From Clostridium sartagoforme AAU1 (GTDB lineage: Bacteria; Bacillota; Clostridia; Clostridiales; Clostridiaceae): a stretch of 42,251 nt of DNA. The notes under the pieces were generated by a model. That model was not told the origin of the DNA and ran no database searches. It was given only the letters and a program-made list of their open reading frames with translations. Below are positions 24,806 to 36,770 of the stretch, one piece after another; positions within the stretch are counted from its first letter, which is position 1; every line of letters starts with the position of its first letter. The stretch is taken from positions 1-42,251 of the forward strand of contig NZ_ASRV01000037.1 in assembly GCF_000401215.1 (NCBI RefSeq). The letters are read 5' to 3'. The position numbers and the translations under genes were made by a program.

Positions 24806-26188
24806 CTATTCTTCATCTCCCTTTGGCATATACTTTTCTAAGTATTCATCTCTTATTCTCTTAAGTTCTGTTCTTGGAAGTATTTTTAGAAGCTTCCATC
24901 CTAATTGTAAAGTTTCTTCTATACTTCTATTCGTTGTAAAGCCTTGAGATACATATTGCTCCTCAAATGCTTCTGCAAACTTAGCATATTGCTTATCTAC
25001 ATCTGATAAAGCTGATTCACCTAAAATTGCTGATAACTCTTTTGCCTGCTTACCTTGTGCATAAGCTGAGAATAATTGGTTCATTGTATCAGCATGATCT
25101 TCTCTAGTTTTGTTCTTACCAATACCTTTATCTTTAAGTCTTGAAAGTGATGGTAATACATCTATAGGAGGCATAATTCCTTTCTTGTATAACTCTCTTG
25201 AAAGAATTATTTGTCCTTCTGTAATATATCCAGTTAAGTCTGGAATTGGATGAGTTTTATCTTCTTCCGGCATTGTTAAAATAGGAATTTGAGTTATGGA
25301 ACCCTCTTTTCCTCTAAGTCTACCTGCTCTTTCATATAAAGTTGAAAGGTCAGTATATAAATATCCTGGATATCCTCTTCTACCTGGAACTTCTTTTCTA
25401 GCAGCTGAAACTTCTCTTAATGCTTCTGCGTAATTTGTTATATCAGTCATAATAACTAATACGTGCATTCCTTTTTCATAAGCTAAGAATTCAGCTGTAG
25501 TAAGTGCCATTCTTGGAGTTGCTATTCTTTCTATAGCTGGATCTGATGCAAGATTCATAAATAATACAGAATTATCTATAGCGCCTGTTTTATTAAATTC
25601 ATCTACGAAGAACTGAGATTCTTCAAAAGTAATACCAATAGCAGCAAATACAACTGCAAAGTTAGAATCTGAATTTAAAACTTTCGCTTGTCTTGCTATT
25701 TGTGCAGCCAATTGTGCATGAGGAAGTCCTGAAGCTGAGAACACAGGTAACTTTTGTCCTCTAACTAAAGTATTAAGTCCATCAATAGCTGAAATCCCAG
25801 TTTGAATAAATTCTGATGGATAATCTCTTGATACTGGATTTATAGCTTCACCATTAATATCAACTCTTTTTTCAGCTATTATTCTTGGCCCATTGTCAAT
25901 TGGATTTCCCATTCCATCAAATATTCTTCCAAGCATATCTTTAGAAACTCCTAATTCTAGAGGTTTACCTAAAAATCGTGCCTTTGTTTCCTTTAAATTA
26001 ATCCCTGTAGATCCTTCAAATAATTGAACCATAGCCTTGGTTCCATTTATTTCAAGAACTTTTCCTCTTCTCTTTTCTCCTGTTTGAAGTTCTACTTCAA
26101 CTAATTCATCATATTTAACACCTTCAACACCTTCAACAACCATTAAAGGTCCCACAACTTCTGTAACTGTTTTATATTCCTTAAGCAT
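24806..26188 (-). CDS. atpB: V-type ATP synthase subunit B
   Basis: 460 residues, the regulatory nucleotide-binding subunit. Family features include [54 protein letters not shown] and [13 protein letters not shown]. It has no Walker A P-loop ([14 protein letters not shown] instead), as expected for subunit B. It alternates with subunit A in the hexameric head. The start overlaps the end of atpA by 8 bases. The C-terminus ends MPKGDEE, full length. Confidence 0.96.
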   Translation of the reverse strand: MLKEYKTVTEVVGPLMVVEGVEGVKYDELVEVELQTGEKRRGKVLEINGTKAMVQLFEGSTGINLKETKARFLGKPLELGVSKDMLGRIFDGMGNPIDNGPRIIAEKRVDINGEAINPVSRDYPSEFIQTGISAIDGLNTLVRGQKLPVFSASGLPHAQLAAQIARQAKVLNSDSNFAVVFAAIGITFEESQFFVDEFNKTGAIDNSVLFMNLASDPAIERIATPRMALTTAEFLAYEKGMHVLVIMTDITNYAEALREVSAARKEVPGRRGYPGYLYTDLSTLYERAGRLRGKEGSITQIPILTMPEEDKTHPIPDLTGYITEGQIILSRELYKKGIMPPIDVLPSLSRLKDKGIGKNKTREDHADTMNQLFSAYAQGKQAKELSAILGESALSDVDKQYAKFAEAFEEQYVSQGFTTNRSIEETLQLGWKLLKILPRTELKRIRDEYLEKYMPKGDEE

Positions 26189-27962
26189 TTAGAACCCCTC
26201 CTTCTTCGTTGATTAAAGTATCTATTGTAGTTTTTAAATCTTCTTCTATTTTATCTATCTTATTTATTTCATTCTCAGATATATACTTACTTCTTGCTAT
26301 TCTATCTCTAATTTCATCAAGATTTAATATCTTATTTAAATATACTCCAGCTTTTAAAGCTCTTTCAGCTTCTTTTCTAAATAATAAGATTAATTTAAGC
26401 ATTTTATATTGCTTATCTAATGAAGTATATGTATCTGTCTCATGAAATGCATTTTGTTGTAAATAGTCTTCTCTTATTGATTTTGAAATTTCCAATTTCA
26501 ATCTATCATTTTCTGACAAGGCATCTATACCAACTAAACTAACTATTTCTTGAAGAGCTGATTCTTCTTGAAGTAAAGTCATAGCTTCTATTCTTAAAGA
26601 TGACCAATCTTGTGATACTTCATTGTTCATCCATTTATCAACTGAATCTTCATATAATGAATAAGAGTTTAACCAATTTATTGATGGGAAATGTCTCTTA
26701 TATGCAAGGTTTGCATCTAATCCCCAGAAAACTTTAACTATTCTTAATGTAGCTTGAGAAACCGGTTCTGAAATATCTCCCCCAGGAGGTGATACTGCAC
26801 CAATTGCTGTAACTGCACCTTCTCTTCCATCACTACCTAAACATACAACTTTACCTGCTCTTTCATAGTAATCAGCAAGTCTTGATCCAAGGTATGCCGG
26901 ATATCCTTCATCTCCTGGCATTTCTTCTAGTCTTCCAGACATTTCTCTTAAGGCTTCTGCCCATCTTGAGGTTGAATCTGCCATTATTGATACTGAATAT
27001 CCCATATCTCTAAAGTATTCAGCTATAGTTATTCCTGTATAAATGGAGGCCTCTCTAGCTGCAACTGGCATATTTGAAGTATTCGCTATAAGAACTGTTC
27101 TCTTCATTAAGCTTTCACCAGTCTTTGGATCTTTAAGTTCTGGGAATTCATTAAGAACGTCTGTCATTTCATTCCCACGTTCTCCACAACCAACATAAAC
27201 AACTATTTCAGTATCTCCCCATTTTGCTATTTGGTGTTGTACAACTGTTTTACCTGCTCCAAATGGTCCTGGTACTGAAGCAGCCCCACCTTTTGCTACT
27301 GGGAAAAATGTATCTATAACTCTTTGGCCTGTAATCATTGGTGATTCTGGTTTTAACTTTTTGCTATATGGTCTTCCTTTTCTTGAAGGCCATTTTTGCA
27401 TTAAAGTTAATTCTTTATCTCCATTTTCAGTTTCTACTATAGCTACTGTATCAACTATAGTAAAATCTCCAGCTTTAATTTCTTTAATAGTTCCCTTAAT
27501 GCCATAAGGTACCATTATCTTATGAAGTATAACTGACGTTTCTTGTACAGTACCTATTATATCTCCAGCTTCTACATGTTCACCATTTTTAATTGTAGGA
27601 TTAAATGTCCAAACTTTTTCTCTATCTAATGATTTAACTGATACTCCTCTTTTTAAAAATGGTGAGTTTGATGCGCTTTCTAAAGCATTTAAAGGTCTTT
27701 GTATTCCATCAAACATAGCTTCTATAAGACCTGGTCCTAATTCTATGCTAAGAGGCTCTCCTGTTGTAATAACTGGGTCGCCAGGGCCTATTCCTGTAGT
27801 TTCTTCATAAACTTGGATTGATGCCTTATCATTTCTCATTTCAATGATTTCTCCAATAAGACCCTTTTCTCCAACTTTAACCATATCATAAATGTTTGCT
27901 TCTTCCATTCCTTCAGCAACAACCAAAGGACCAGCAACCTTAATAATTCTTCCGGTCTTCAA
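26181..27962 (-). CDS. atpA: V-type ATP synthase catalytic subunit A
   Basis: 593 residues. Walker A is [13 protein letters not shown], catalytic GERGNEM follows, and [16 protein letters not shown] and [22 protein letters not shown] are conserved. The non-homologous insertion of V/A-type A subunits (about residues 110-200, [20 protein letters not shown]) is present, which separates it from F-type beta. It hydrolyses or makes ATP. The gene follows subunit F by 17 bases. GTG/ATG start [19 protein letters not shown] is canonical. Confidence 0.96.
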   Translation of the reverse strand: MKTGRIIKVAGPLVVAEGMEEANIYDMVKVGEKGLIGEIIEMRNDKASIQVYEETTGIGPGDPVITTGEPLSIELGPGLIEAMFDGIQRPLNALESASNSPFLKRGVSVKSLDREKVWTFNPTIKNGEHVEAGDIIGTVQETSVILHKIMVPYGIKGTIKEIKAGDFTIVDTVAIVETENGDKELTLMQKWPSRKGRPYSKKLKPESPMITGQRVIDTFFPVAKGGAASVPGPFGAGKTVVQHQIAKWGDTEIVVYVGCGERGNEMTDVLNEFPELKDPKTGESLMKRTVLIANTSNMPVAAREASIYTGITIAEYFRDMGYSVSIMADSTSRWAEALREMSGRLEEMPGDEGYPAYLGSRLADYYERAGKVVCLGSDGREGAVTAIGAVSPPGGDISEPVSQATLRIVKVFWGLDANLAYKRHFPSINWLNSYSLYEDSVDKWMNNEVSQDWSSLRIEAMTLLQEESALQEIVSLVGIDALSENDRLKLEISKSIREDYLQQNAFHETDTYTSLDKQYKMLKLILLFRKEAERALKAGVYLNKILNLDEIRDRIARSKYISENEINKIDKIEEDLKTTIDTLINEEGGVLNA

Positions 27963-27979
27963 CTTACTAACCTACCTTC

Positions 27980-28291
27980 CTATAAAATATTAACGCCAAC
28001 AGCTTTTTCCACACTATTACTAATTCTCTTTAGTCCAATATTTAATGAACCTTGATTACTTGGAATTAATATTACAGCTGGAAGTATTTCTTCATTGTAA
28101 CGTGCTATAGTTTCTTCAATATGTTGTGCTATCTGCTCAGTTACAAAAATTACTGCATAGTTACTTCTTGCACAGTTATCAACTGCTCTTCTTGCTTCAT
28201 CAGCTTCAACTACTGGAAATACATCTATTCCTAAAGCTTTGAAAGCTAAAACTGAATCCTTATCGCCAACAACACCTATTTTCTTATTCAT
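27980..28291 (-). CDS. atpF: V-type ATP synthase subunit F
   Basis: 103 residues, small Rossmann-like protein ([40 protein letters not shown]), the rotor partner of subunit D. The frame is open from a GTG at 28298-28300; the ATG at 28289-28291 gives the family's usual N-terminus. Neither has ideal spacing to the AAAGG upstream, so the start is uncertain by three codons. It overlaps the end of atpC by 8 bases. Confidence 0.92.
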   Translation of the reverse strand: MNKKIGVVGDKDSVLAFKALGIDVFPVVEADEARRAVDNCARSNYAVIFVTEQIAQHIEETIARYNEEILPAVILIPSNQGSLNIGLKRISNSVEKAVGVNIL

Positions 28292-29285
28292 ATATATCAC
28301 GCAACCTTTCTCTTATTACTTCCTCAGCAATATTATTAAGCTTGCCAACCATTATAATTCTTATTACTTTTATTTCTGTTTCTTTTGCATAAATATAAGA
28401 TAATATCTTTTCTGGTCCAAAAGTAACTAACTTAGAATCTTTCATCAATCTCATAATATAATTATCACTCAATTTTTCTAAAAGACTTGCAGATTCTGTA
28501 GATATATAGCCCTCAAAACCTTGCTTTATTAAATCTGAATATATAGTGCTTTGTAATTTAGTCATTATATTTTCTGGTGATTCATTTAATAAAGATATAA
28601 GTTTGCTACTATCTATTGCTCCACCATTAACTATAACTTCTCCAGCAAAGTCTCTTCCTTTATTTTGCTTCTTTATTCTAAGTAATGTTCTTATATTAGT
28701 AGAATCTATCATAGCTTTAACTAAATTATCTATGAACTTATAATTTAATGAATTTTTTATATCTACTAATTCTTTATACATATATTTATCTATTATTATA
28801 TCTATCTTTTGAGGATCCTTAGTTTCTTCAAAAGATTTCATTGCTTCTTGAACTCCTTTTCCAATGTTTCCATTTAAACTCTTGAAATTTTCTCCATCTA
28901 TTTTACGTTTAACTTCTTGTAAATCTAGATTTCCTAATTGTATAAGCATTGAAGATAAATCTTTACTTAATACTTTTCCTTTTAGAAGCACCTTTATATT
29001 ATGATAGTCATATTTTAAACTCATTAACTTTACAACATCTTTTATAGGGCTTATTTCATAAACTAAATTATATATTCTTTTAAGTTCTGCACTTAATATT
29101 TCTTCATAATCTTCTGCTCTTTTTATATTAGTTGAAACATTTGAATACTCTGTTTCATTTAATATTCTTAGTACTTCATTTGCTGATGGAGCTTCTATCA
29201 TTCTTTCAATTTTAGGCTTATCAAGAAGTTTAGTTTCTAAAACCCATATTCTTGATACAGCTTGGGTAAATTTCATTACATCCAT
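28284..29285 (-). CDS. atpC: V-type ATP synthase subunit C
   Basis: 333 residues, all-helical vATP-synt_AC39 family. Recognisable parts are [22 protein letters not shown] near the start (quoted in part here as [14 protein letters not shown]), [22 protein letters not shown] and the C-terminal [19 protein letters not shown]. It links the rotor ring of K subunits to the D/F shaft. It follows atpE by 12 bases and ends inside atpF. Confidence 0.93.
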   Translation of the reverse strand: MDVMKFTQAVSRIWVLETKLLDKPKIERMIEAPSANEVLRILNETEYSNVSTNIKRAEDYEEILSAELKRIYNLVYEISPIKDVVKLMSLKYDYHNIKVLLKGKVLSKDLSSMLIQLGNLDLQEVKRKIDGENFKSLNGNIGKGVQEAMKSFEETKDPQKIDIIIDKYMYKELVDIKNSLNYKFIDNLVKAMIDSTNIRTLLRIKKQNKGRDFAGEVIVNGGAIDSSKLISLLNESPENIMTKLQSTIYSDLIKQGFEGYISTESASLLEKLSDNYIMRLMKDSKLVTFGPEKILSYIYAKETEIKVIRIIMVGKLNNIAEEVIRERLRDIYE

Positions 29286-29297
29286 ATCTTACCCTCC

Positions 29298-29888
29298 TTA
29301 ATTAAACAACACTCTTGCTACTTCAAACTCCAATTCATCTTTTAATGAACTTACTAAAGCTTCATATGTGTTATTGATTTCTATACCATTACTTTCAAGA
29401 ATAAATCCACCCTTAAAGTTCCCAGTATTAGGACTTAGTTTAATATTTCCTTTATCTCCTAATGATTGATTTAAATCATAGATAAAAGTAAGATCTACTA
29501 ATTCCATTCCTTCTTTATTTAAAATTAATGTCTGTTCTCCTATTTCACCTAGAGAAAGTATTGAGTTTTTTATAAATCTTAAAAAATCATCTCCAGATAT
29601 AGTTGCTAACATATCTATACTATTTTCAAATACTTCTTTTATAACTTCCTGCTTTGCAGATAATTTATTATTTCTAACCTTAAGAGAAGCAGAAGATAAA
29701 ATTCTTTCTTTTTTAGTTTTAGCTTCAAGCTCAGCCTTTTGTATAATCTCTTTTTCAAGTTCTTTGGCTTTAGCTATTTTCTTAGAAAGAATCTTATTTT
29801 TATCTTCTTCTGCAGAAGCTAAAATACTTTCCTTTCTCTCTTCAGCATCCCTAAGGATTTTAGAAGTTAGATTATTTACGTTTGCCAT
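29298..29888 (-). CDS. atpE: V-type ATP synthase subunit E (peripheral stalk)
   Basis: 196 residues. The N-terminal half is a charged alpha-helical coiled coil (about residues 5-100, repeated KxxE/AxE spacing such as AEERKESILASAEEDKNKIL), and the C-terminal half is a small globular domain (GGFILESNGIEINNTYEALV). This is the standard stator stalk layout together with the G/H-like subunit encoded first in the operon. Spacing to neighbours is 12 and 18 bases. Confidence 0.92.
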   Translation of the reverse strand: MANVNNLTSKILRDAEERKESILASAEEDKNKILSKKIAKAKELEKEIIQKAELEAKTKKERILSSASLKVRNNKLSAKQEVIKEVFENSIDMLATISGDDFLRFIKNSILSLGEIGEQTLILNKEGMELVDLTFIYDLNQSLGDKGNIKLSPNTGNFKGGFILESNGIEINNTYEALVSSLKDELEFEVARVLFN

Positions 29889-29906
29889 AGCCTATTCTCT
29901 CCAATC

Positions 29907-32347
<2,441 letters not shown>

Positions 32348-32361
<14 letters not shown>

Positions 32362-32674
32362 GAATCTTCACTATCCTCTCAACGATTAAATTAATAGCAT
32401 TATTCTTTTTTTCGTCAGAAATATTTTTTATATTTTCTATTTCTTTTGCGCCTTTTTCTAATATAGGCGTTGCTTCTGAATTTCCTTCTTCTTCTGCCTT
32501 GGTAATAATCTGTGCTTTCTTAAAATTTGCTTCATTTAGAATTTTATTGTACTCTTCTTCAGCTTGAATGCTAGCATTCTTTACTATTTCCTTAGAAGTT
32601 ATCGTAGCTTCTTGAATCAGCTCTTCAGCTTTTTCTTCAGCTTTCTTAATTTCATTTATTGCTTCTAATGCCAA
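32348..32674 (-). CDS. V-type ATP synthase G/H-like peripheral stalk subunit (TTG start)
   Basis: 108 residues, almost entirely charged coiled coil (AINEIKKAEEKAEELIQEA, EEEYNKILNEANFKKAQIIT), lacking any membrane segment. Position at the head of the operon and composition match the small stalk subunit called H or G (AhaH/NtpF-like) that pairs with subunit E. The start is TTG at 32672-32674, 4 bases after AAGGTGGTGAG. It is preceded by a promoter and a perfect inverted repeat. Confidence 0.88.
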
Positions 32675-32704
32675 AATCTCACCACCTTATCATTCTGATA
32701 ATAT

Positions 32705-32736
32705 AGTAATTAATACTTAATATAGTATTAATTACT
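32705..32736. promoter_or_regulatory. Perfect 13-bp inverted repeat in the ATPase operon leader
   Basis: AGTAATTAATACT (32705-32717) and AGTATTAATTACT (32724-32736) are exact inverted copies with a 6-base loop. It lies between the predicted transcription start and the first gene, so it is either an mRNA 5' hairpin or a DNA operator. No U-run follows, so it is not a terminator. Confidence 0.7.
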
Positions 32737-32749
32737 CTTTTTACTTTCT

Positions 32750-32777
32750 ATTATACATGTTTTCAGGTTTTTTTCAA
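32750..32777 (-). promoter_or_regulatory. Promoter of the V-type ATPase operon
   Basis: On the minus strand TTGAAA (complement 32772-32777) and a perfect TATAAT (32750-32755) are 16 bases apart, about 80 bases before the TTG start of the first subunit gene. Confidence 0.75.
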
Positions 32778-32840
32778 CACTTTATTTTTTATTTAACTAA
32801 CCTTTCATATTTTGTTAATAATTTAACCCTATTATTAATA

Positions 32841-34511
32841 CTATATAATATTTTCGGTTATTCGTATTATATCACCTTCATGCCCAAATAAATAATAATC
32901 TTTTTCTTTAACTATAATTGAATTTTCTATGAACTTATAAATATTTATATCAAATACTTCTATATAATAATTTTTAAAAGAATATACTCCTTTGAATGTT
33001 TCCTTAATTTTTGTCTCTTCTTCTTTATCTAAATTAGATTTTATAAATTCAGGCATTCCTCTCCTTTTATTGAAGGTTAAGTAATCAAATTTCAAAAGAT
33101 TTTTTAATATAAAATCTTCTTCTTTTAATATATCTTTATTAAAATCTAAAAATAATTTATAGTATTCACTATTGCCTATATTCTTATTAAAATAACCCTT
33201 GTAATCAAAATAATTTCCCAAGGTATAATAAAAATCAAAAGGAGTATCAAACTTATTTACTAAATATTTTATTATGTTATTAAATTTTTGCGAGTTATAA
33301 TATTTATCGACCATTTCTTCTATTTTCTTAAGCTTTATTATTTCATTATAACTAATGTCCTTTGTTTTTAATATTTCATATGGTGGATATGGTGAATATT
33401 TCATTCCATATTCTTCTGCTTCTTCTCTCATAGATGATCCTCTTAAGAGTTTTAAAAACCCTAATTGTATTTCCTCTGGTCTTATACTATAAACATCATT
33501 AAAGGATTTTTTGAAAGAATTATAATCTTCGCCTGGTAATCCTGCTATTAAATCTAGATGTTGTTTTATATTTCTGATTTCAAGAAGTTCCTCAACTTTT
33601 TCTTTTATATCACTAAAATTTACAAACCTATTTATTCTACTTAAAACATCATCATTTGTTGTTTGAACTCCAACTTCAAATTGAAATCTGTCCTTTGGAG
33701 CATTTTTTAGAAGTTCAAGCTCTGATTTCTTTAAAATATCTGCTGATATTTCAAAGTGGAATTGAGTTTTTGTATCTTGATTAATTAAGAACTCCCAAAT
33801 TTCCATAGTAAATTTATGATTACAATTGAAGGTTCTATCTACGAATTTCACTAATCTTACTTCTTTATTTATAAAGTATTTCAACTCTTTTTTCACTCTA
33901 TCTATATCTATAAATCTTACTCCATGAGTGGTTGATGATAAACAATATTTACAATTAAAAGGACATCCTCTTGAAGCTTCATAATATACAATCTTATTGT
34001 CTAAATTTTCATTTTCTTCATAAGGAAATATTAATTCATTCATATTCATCAATGGTCTCTTCCCATTAAGAACTACTTCATCATTAACTTTGTAATAAAG
34101 ACCTCTTATTGAGTTTATATCTCTTTCTCCTATTTTATACTCTACAAACTCTCTATATGTTTTTTCTCCTTCTCCTTCAATTATATATTCTCCATTTAAT
34201 TCTTTTAATATGTTTTGACTATCATAAGATACTTCTGGCCCTCCATATAATATTTCTATATTTTCATCTACAAGTTTTATAAGATTAGAGAGTCTCTTTA
34301 TCATTTCTATATTCCAAATATAAGTTGAGAAGGCAACTACATTAGGTTTTTCTTTTATAATCTCTTCAAGCACCTTCTCATCTCTATCATTAATTGAAAA
34401 TTCTCTAATCTTACATTCATAGTCCATGTCTTTAGTAAATGCTTTTAAATATCTAACAGCCAAATTACTGTGAACAAATTTAGAGTTTACAGCTGTAAGT
34501 AAAATCTTCAT
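32841..34511 (-). CDS. B12-binding domain radical SAM protein (DUF4080 C-terminus)
   Basis: 556 residues. An N-terminal cobalamin-binding-like Rossmann domain (MKILLTAVNSKFVHSNLAVRY... EILYGGPEVSYD) is followed by a radical SAM core with the [4Fe-4S] motif CPFNCKYCLSS and the SAM-binding GLPGED; the C-terminal region matches what I know of DUF4080 (YYNSQKFNN, YFDYKGYF). The DxHxxG motif for base-off B12 is not evident, so cobalamin may not bind. Family members modify unknown substrates. The frame is open to 34574, but AAAGGAAG precedes the ATG at 34509-34511 by 9 bases. This start also removes the apparent overlap with the upstream gene. Confidence 0.9.
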   Translation of the reverse strand: MKILLTAVNSKFVHSNLAVRYLKAFTKDMDYECKIREFSINDRDEKVLEEIIKEKPNVVAFSTYIWNIEMIKRLSNLIKLVDENIEILYGGPEVSYDSQNILKELNGEYIIEGEGEKTYREFVEYKIGERDINSIRGLYYKVNDEVVLNGKRPLMNMNELIFPYEENENLDNKIVYYEASRGCPFNCKYCLSSTTHGVRFIDIDRVKKELKYFINKEVRLVKFVDRTFNCNHKFTMEIWEFLINQDTKTQFHFEISADILKKSELELLKNAPKDRFQFEVGVQTTNDDVLSRINRFVNFSDIKEKVEELLEIRNIKQHLDLIAGLPGEDYNSFKKSFNDVYSIRPEEIQLGFLKLLRGSSMREEAEEYGMKYSPYPPYEILKTKDISYNEIIKLKKIEEMVDKYYNSQKFNNIIKYLVNKFDTPFDFYYTLGNYFDYKGYFNKNIGNSEYYKLFLDFNKDILKEEDFILKNLLKFDYLTFNKRRGMPEFIKSNLDKEEETKIKETFKGVYSFKNYYIEVFDINIYKFIENSIIVKEKDYYLFGHEGDIIRITENII

Positions 34512-34534
34512 AAGTATTTTCTTCCTTTCAATAT

Positions 34535-35029
34535 TTAAAGTTTTATACCTTTTATAAAGTGTATATCTTCCCATAACTTAGTTTCTTCTATTTTATAATA
34601 TTTTTCAAGTAATTTCTCATTTTCTTCTATATTAGATTTTATTATAGGATTTAAATTTCTGAACTCAAATTCTTTTATTTTCCCTGAAGGTAGTACTGCC
34701 ATTATTTTATTATTTATAATATCCTTAACTTCTTTATTTATGTCCCATATATATATTTTCCCGCCTACTTTAACATATTTACTTACTTCTTCTATTAACT
34801 TTAGTCTTCCATAATTGTTCCATAATTTACTTAGATGAAAAAACATTGTGCATGTATCATATTCTTCTTCCTTAATCTCATTTGAATTTTCTCCTCCTAC
34901 ATAGTCTACTGATATTTCATCCTCAATACCTTTAGATATGTTATATATTACCCCAAAACTTTCTCCAACATCTAATATGTCTCCTTCTAACTTTACGTCT
35001 GATAAATTAAGTACTATTGTTTTTCCCAT
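34535..35029 (-). CDS. Degenerate class I SAM-methyltransferase-like protein
   Basis: 164 residues. The fold can be traced from a motif-I-like GDILDVGESFGVIYNI (the usual GxGxG is reduced), an acidic end of strand 2 (ISVDY), a motif-IV-like EEYDTCTMFFHLSKL and KVGGKIYIWDI as strand 5. It is shorter than active class I enzymes (about 200-250 residues) and lost glycines of the SAM loop, so catalysis is doubtful. It precedes the radical SAM gene by 23 bases and probably shares its transcript, which suggests they act together. GGAGG precedes the ATG. Confidence 0.75.
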   Translation of the reverse strand: MGKTIVLNLSDVKLEGDILDVGESFGVIYNISKGIEDEISVDYVGGENSNEIKEEEYDTCTMFFHLSKLWNNYGRLKLIEEVSKYVKVGGKIYIWDINKEVKDIINNKIMAVLPSGKIKEFEFRNLNPIIKSNIEENEKLLEKYYKIEETKLWEDIHFIKGIKL

Positions 35030-35065
35030 ACCACTTTACCTCCTAATTATATAAGTTATATATTC

Positions 35066-35093
35066 CAATTAACAATTTACAATTAACAATTTA
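35066..35093. repeat. Perfect 14-bp tandem duplication
   Basis: CAATTAACAATTTA occurs twice back to back (35066-35079, 35080-35093), 37 bases upstream of the methyltransferase-like gene, overlapping where its promoter would be expected (TTGTAA-16-TATAAC on the minus strand). Confidence 0.7.
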
Positions 35094-35201
35094 AAATAAT
35101 ATATATAAATTGTTTTAGTAAGTGTAATAATTTAATTAGACCTTCTATGTTATATTTATATTTTCTATTTACATATTTTATTAATAATTTTTCTAAAAAG
35201 T

Positions 35202-35250
35202 TAAAAAGACTATTACACAATTTTTTTCATTGCGTAATAACCTTTTTAGT
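35202..35250 (-). terminator. Terminator of the beta-propeller gene
   Basis: TAAAAAGACTATTACACAA and TTGCGTAATAACCTTTTTA pair over about 18 bases (G-U pairs on the minus strand), followed by TTTTTAACTTTTTAG. It directly follows the TAG at 35251-35253 that ends the second, frameshifted part of the gene, not the earlier stop at 35441. Confidence 0.7.
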
Positions 35251-35440
35251 CTACATTTTTTTATTAAGTTTTGTATCTCTATTTTTTATTAGTATAGATA
35301 CAATTATTACTAATATGAATACTATTGAAAAAACCCAAAATATTTTTGGCAATTTAAATATTGTATTTGTATCATTCAATTTAAGGTTATATAAGCACCC
35401 AGCTTTGCTATCTAAAATAAAAATCCATCTTTATAAAATA
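35251..35440 (-). pseudogene. Frameshifted C-terminal part of the beta-propeller protein
   Basis: After the stop at 35441 the homologous sequence continues in other frames. First KDGF (frame -1, 35424-35440 region), then WIFILDSKAGCLYNLKLN and a membrane helix FWVFSIVFILVIIVSIL followed by KNRDTKLNKKM and a TAG at 35251. ILDSKAGCLYNLK resembles the last blade of sorbosone-dehydrogenase-like propellers (DDKxGxLYKI). One missing base in each of two five-base A/T runs (35444-35448 and 35419-35423) would restore a single frame. Either a real decay of the gene or sequencing errors. Confidence 0.7.
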
Positions 35441-36538
35441 TTATTTTTCCACTTTGCTTCTTTCATCTAAGGATATTAATTCTCTTGCAACTCCTTCTTT
35501 ACTTAGTGCATATATAAATCCTTTTTTATTATTCCCAAATATAACCGTGTTTTTATCAAAACACTTTCCATCTTTATCTATAGCTAAACCTTGTAACGAT
35601 GATACATCGCTATCTTGATATATAGGTGCTGCCGGATTTTTATCAACATGATTTTTTATCAAAAATTCTTGTTTTATAGAATCTGTGAATCTTGGGGATG
35701 TTATTGGATCTCCTCCACTATAATCAGGCCAACCATACCAATTGTCTTTTTGTAAATTATATATATAATCTTTATCATCTTTTATATTTCTAGGAGGTAT
35801 GTCTTCCATGCCTCCAATTATAGCTTTAATCTCACCTTCACTATCAATATCCCATCCATTTATATTTCTGATTCCATGTGCAAATAAGTTTATTTCTTGA
35901 TTTTTTATATTGTATGAGAGTACAGCTGCATTACCTATTTTCTGTGATTCTACACCTTCCCCAACTTCAGTGCTTACAGAATATTGGGAAAAGGCTCCTG
36001 TCTTTCCTTCTCCATAATTGTTTCCAGTTAATATCCATGGACTTGTAGCTATGTCAAAAGCCTCACTTTTGGAGTTTACTACTCCAGCGTTTGTATTGCT
36101 TCCTATTGAAAAATAAAGTTTATCTTCATTTAGTAATAAATTTATTTTTTTATTAATTCCATTATTAGGTATGCTTGTTACAATTTCTTTATAAGTTTTT
36201 GTATCAATGCTATATTCTAATATTCTGTTATCTGTAGCTATGTATAATACATTGTTATGATATAGTATATCTAGTATATTAAATTTGCTCTCCTTTATAA
36301 TTAATTCATCATTTCCTTCTTTATTTACTACCCTAATTGTATCTTCAAAAGCTAAATATAAATTTCCATCTTCATCAAAGTCAAAACTTTTGGCTCCCTC
36401 ACATCCTTTAAGGCTTATTGACCAATTTACATTATTATTTAAAATATCTAAATTATATTTATTTTTAACCTTAAAAATTCCAAAAGCTAAAGTTACTACT
36501 ATAATCGAAACAAGTAAAAATTTAATAAACCTCTTCAT
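35441..36538 (-). CDS. Sorbosone/glucose dehydrogenase-like beta-propeller membrane protein, truncated by frameshift
   Basis: 365 residues as read. An N-terminal membrane anchor (FIKFLLVSIIVVTLAFGIF) is followed by an extracytoplasmic beta-propeller resembling the PQQ-type glucose/sorbosone dehydrogenase fold: repeated blades such as FDFDEDGNLYLAFEDTIRVV, YFSIGSNTNAGV, AHGIRNINGWDIDSEGEI, NWYGWPDYSGGDP and SSLQGLAIDKDG. GIRNxxG and GWPxYSGGD are the family's most conserved segments. Enzymatic activity and cofactor are unknown; many clostridial members have no PQQ genes. The stop at 35441 is premature: the last blade and a C-terminal membrane helix lie downstream in other frames (see 35251-35440). 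Confidence 0.8.
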   Translation of the reverse strand: MKRFIKFLLVSIIVVTLAFGIFKVKNKYNLDILNNNVNWSISLKGCEGAKSFDFDEDGNLYLAFEDTIRVVNKEGNDELIIKESKFNILDILYHNNVLYIATDNRILEYSIDTKTYKEIVTSIPNNGINKKINLLLNEDKLYFSIGSNTNAGVVNSKSEAFDIATSPWILTGNNYGEGKTGAFSQYSVSTEVGEGVESQKIGNAAVLSYNIKNQEINLFAHGIRNINGWDIDSEGEIKAIIGGMEDIPPRNIKDDKDYIYNLQKDNWYGWPDYSGGDPITSPRFTDSIKQEFLIKNHVDKNPAAPIYQDSDVSSLQGLAIDKDGKCFDKNTVIFGNNKKGFIYALSKEGVARELISLDERSKVEK

Positions 36539-36702
36539 GTGCTCCCCCTAATTTTCTATTTATGTTTAATTTATATTTCCAAATAGATAAATTATTACTT
36601 TTATAATGATTTATTTTCCTTCACTTATTTATTTTCTTAATATTTAGTTGTGGCATATTTTAATTTCTTTAGGAATAGATATAAGTGTATTAAGGCACAA
36701 TC

Positions 36703-36742
36703 AAATAAATAATAGACCAGTATGCTAGCCTATTATTTATTT
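36703..36742 (+). promoter_or_regulatory. Hairpin in the leader of the flippase gene
   Basis: AAATAAATAATAG (36703-36715) pairs perfectly with CTATTATTTATTT (36730-36742) around a 14-base loop that itself contains GCTAGC. It ends 28 bases before the TTG start, just upstream of the ribosome binding site. It could be an attenuator or mRNA stabiliser; no gene ends here for it to terminate. Confidence 0.5.
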
Positions 36743-36770
36743 TCATGTGGCTAATTGGGGGTGATAGAAT

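Noticed and set aside
35147..35470. Plus-strand open frame of 107 codons
   Set aside because: It lies opposite the frameshifted end of the beta-propeller gene, has no ribosome binding site, and its hydrophobic content mirrors the minus-strand membrane helix and poly-A/T.
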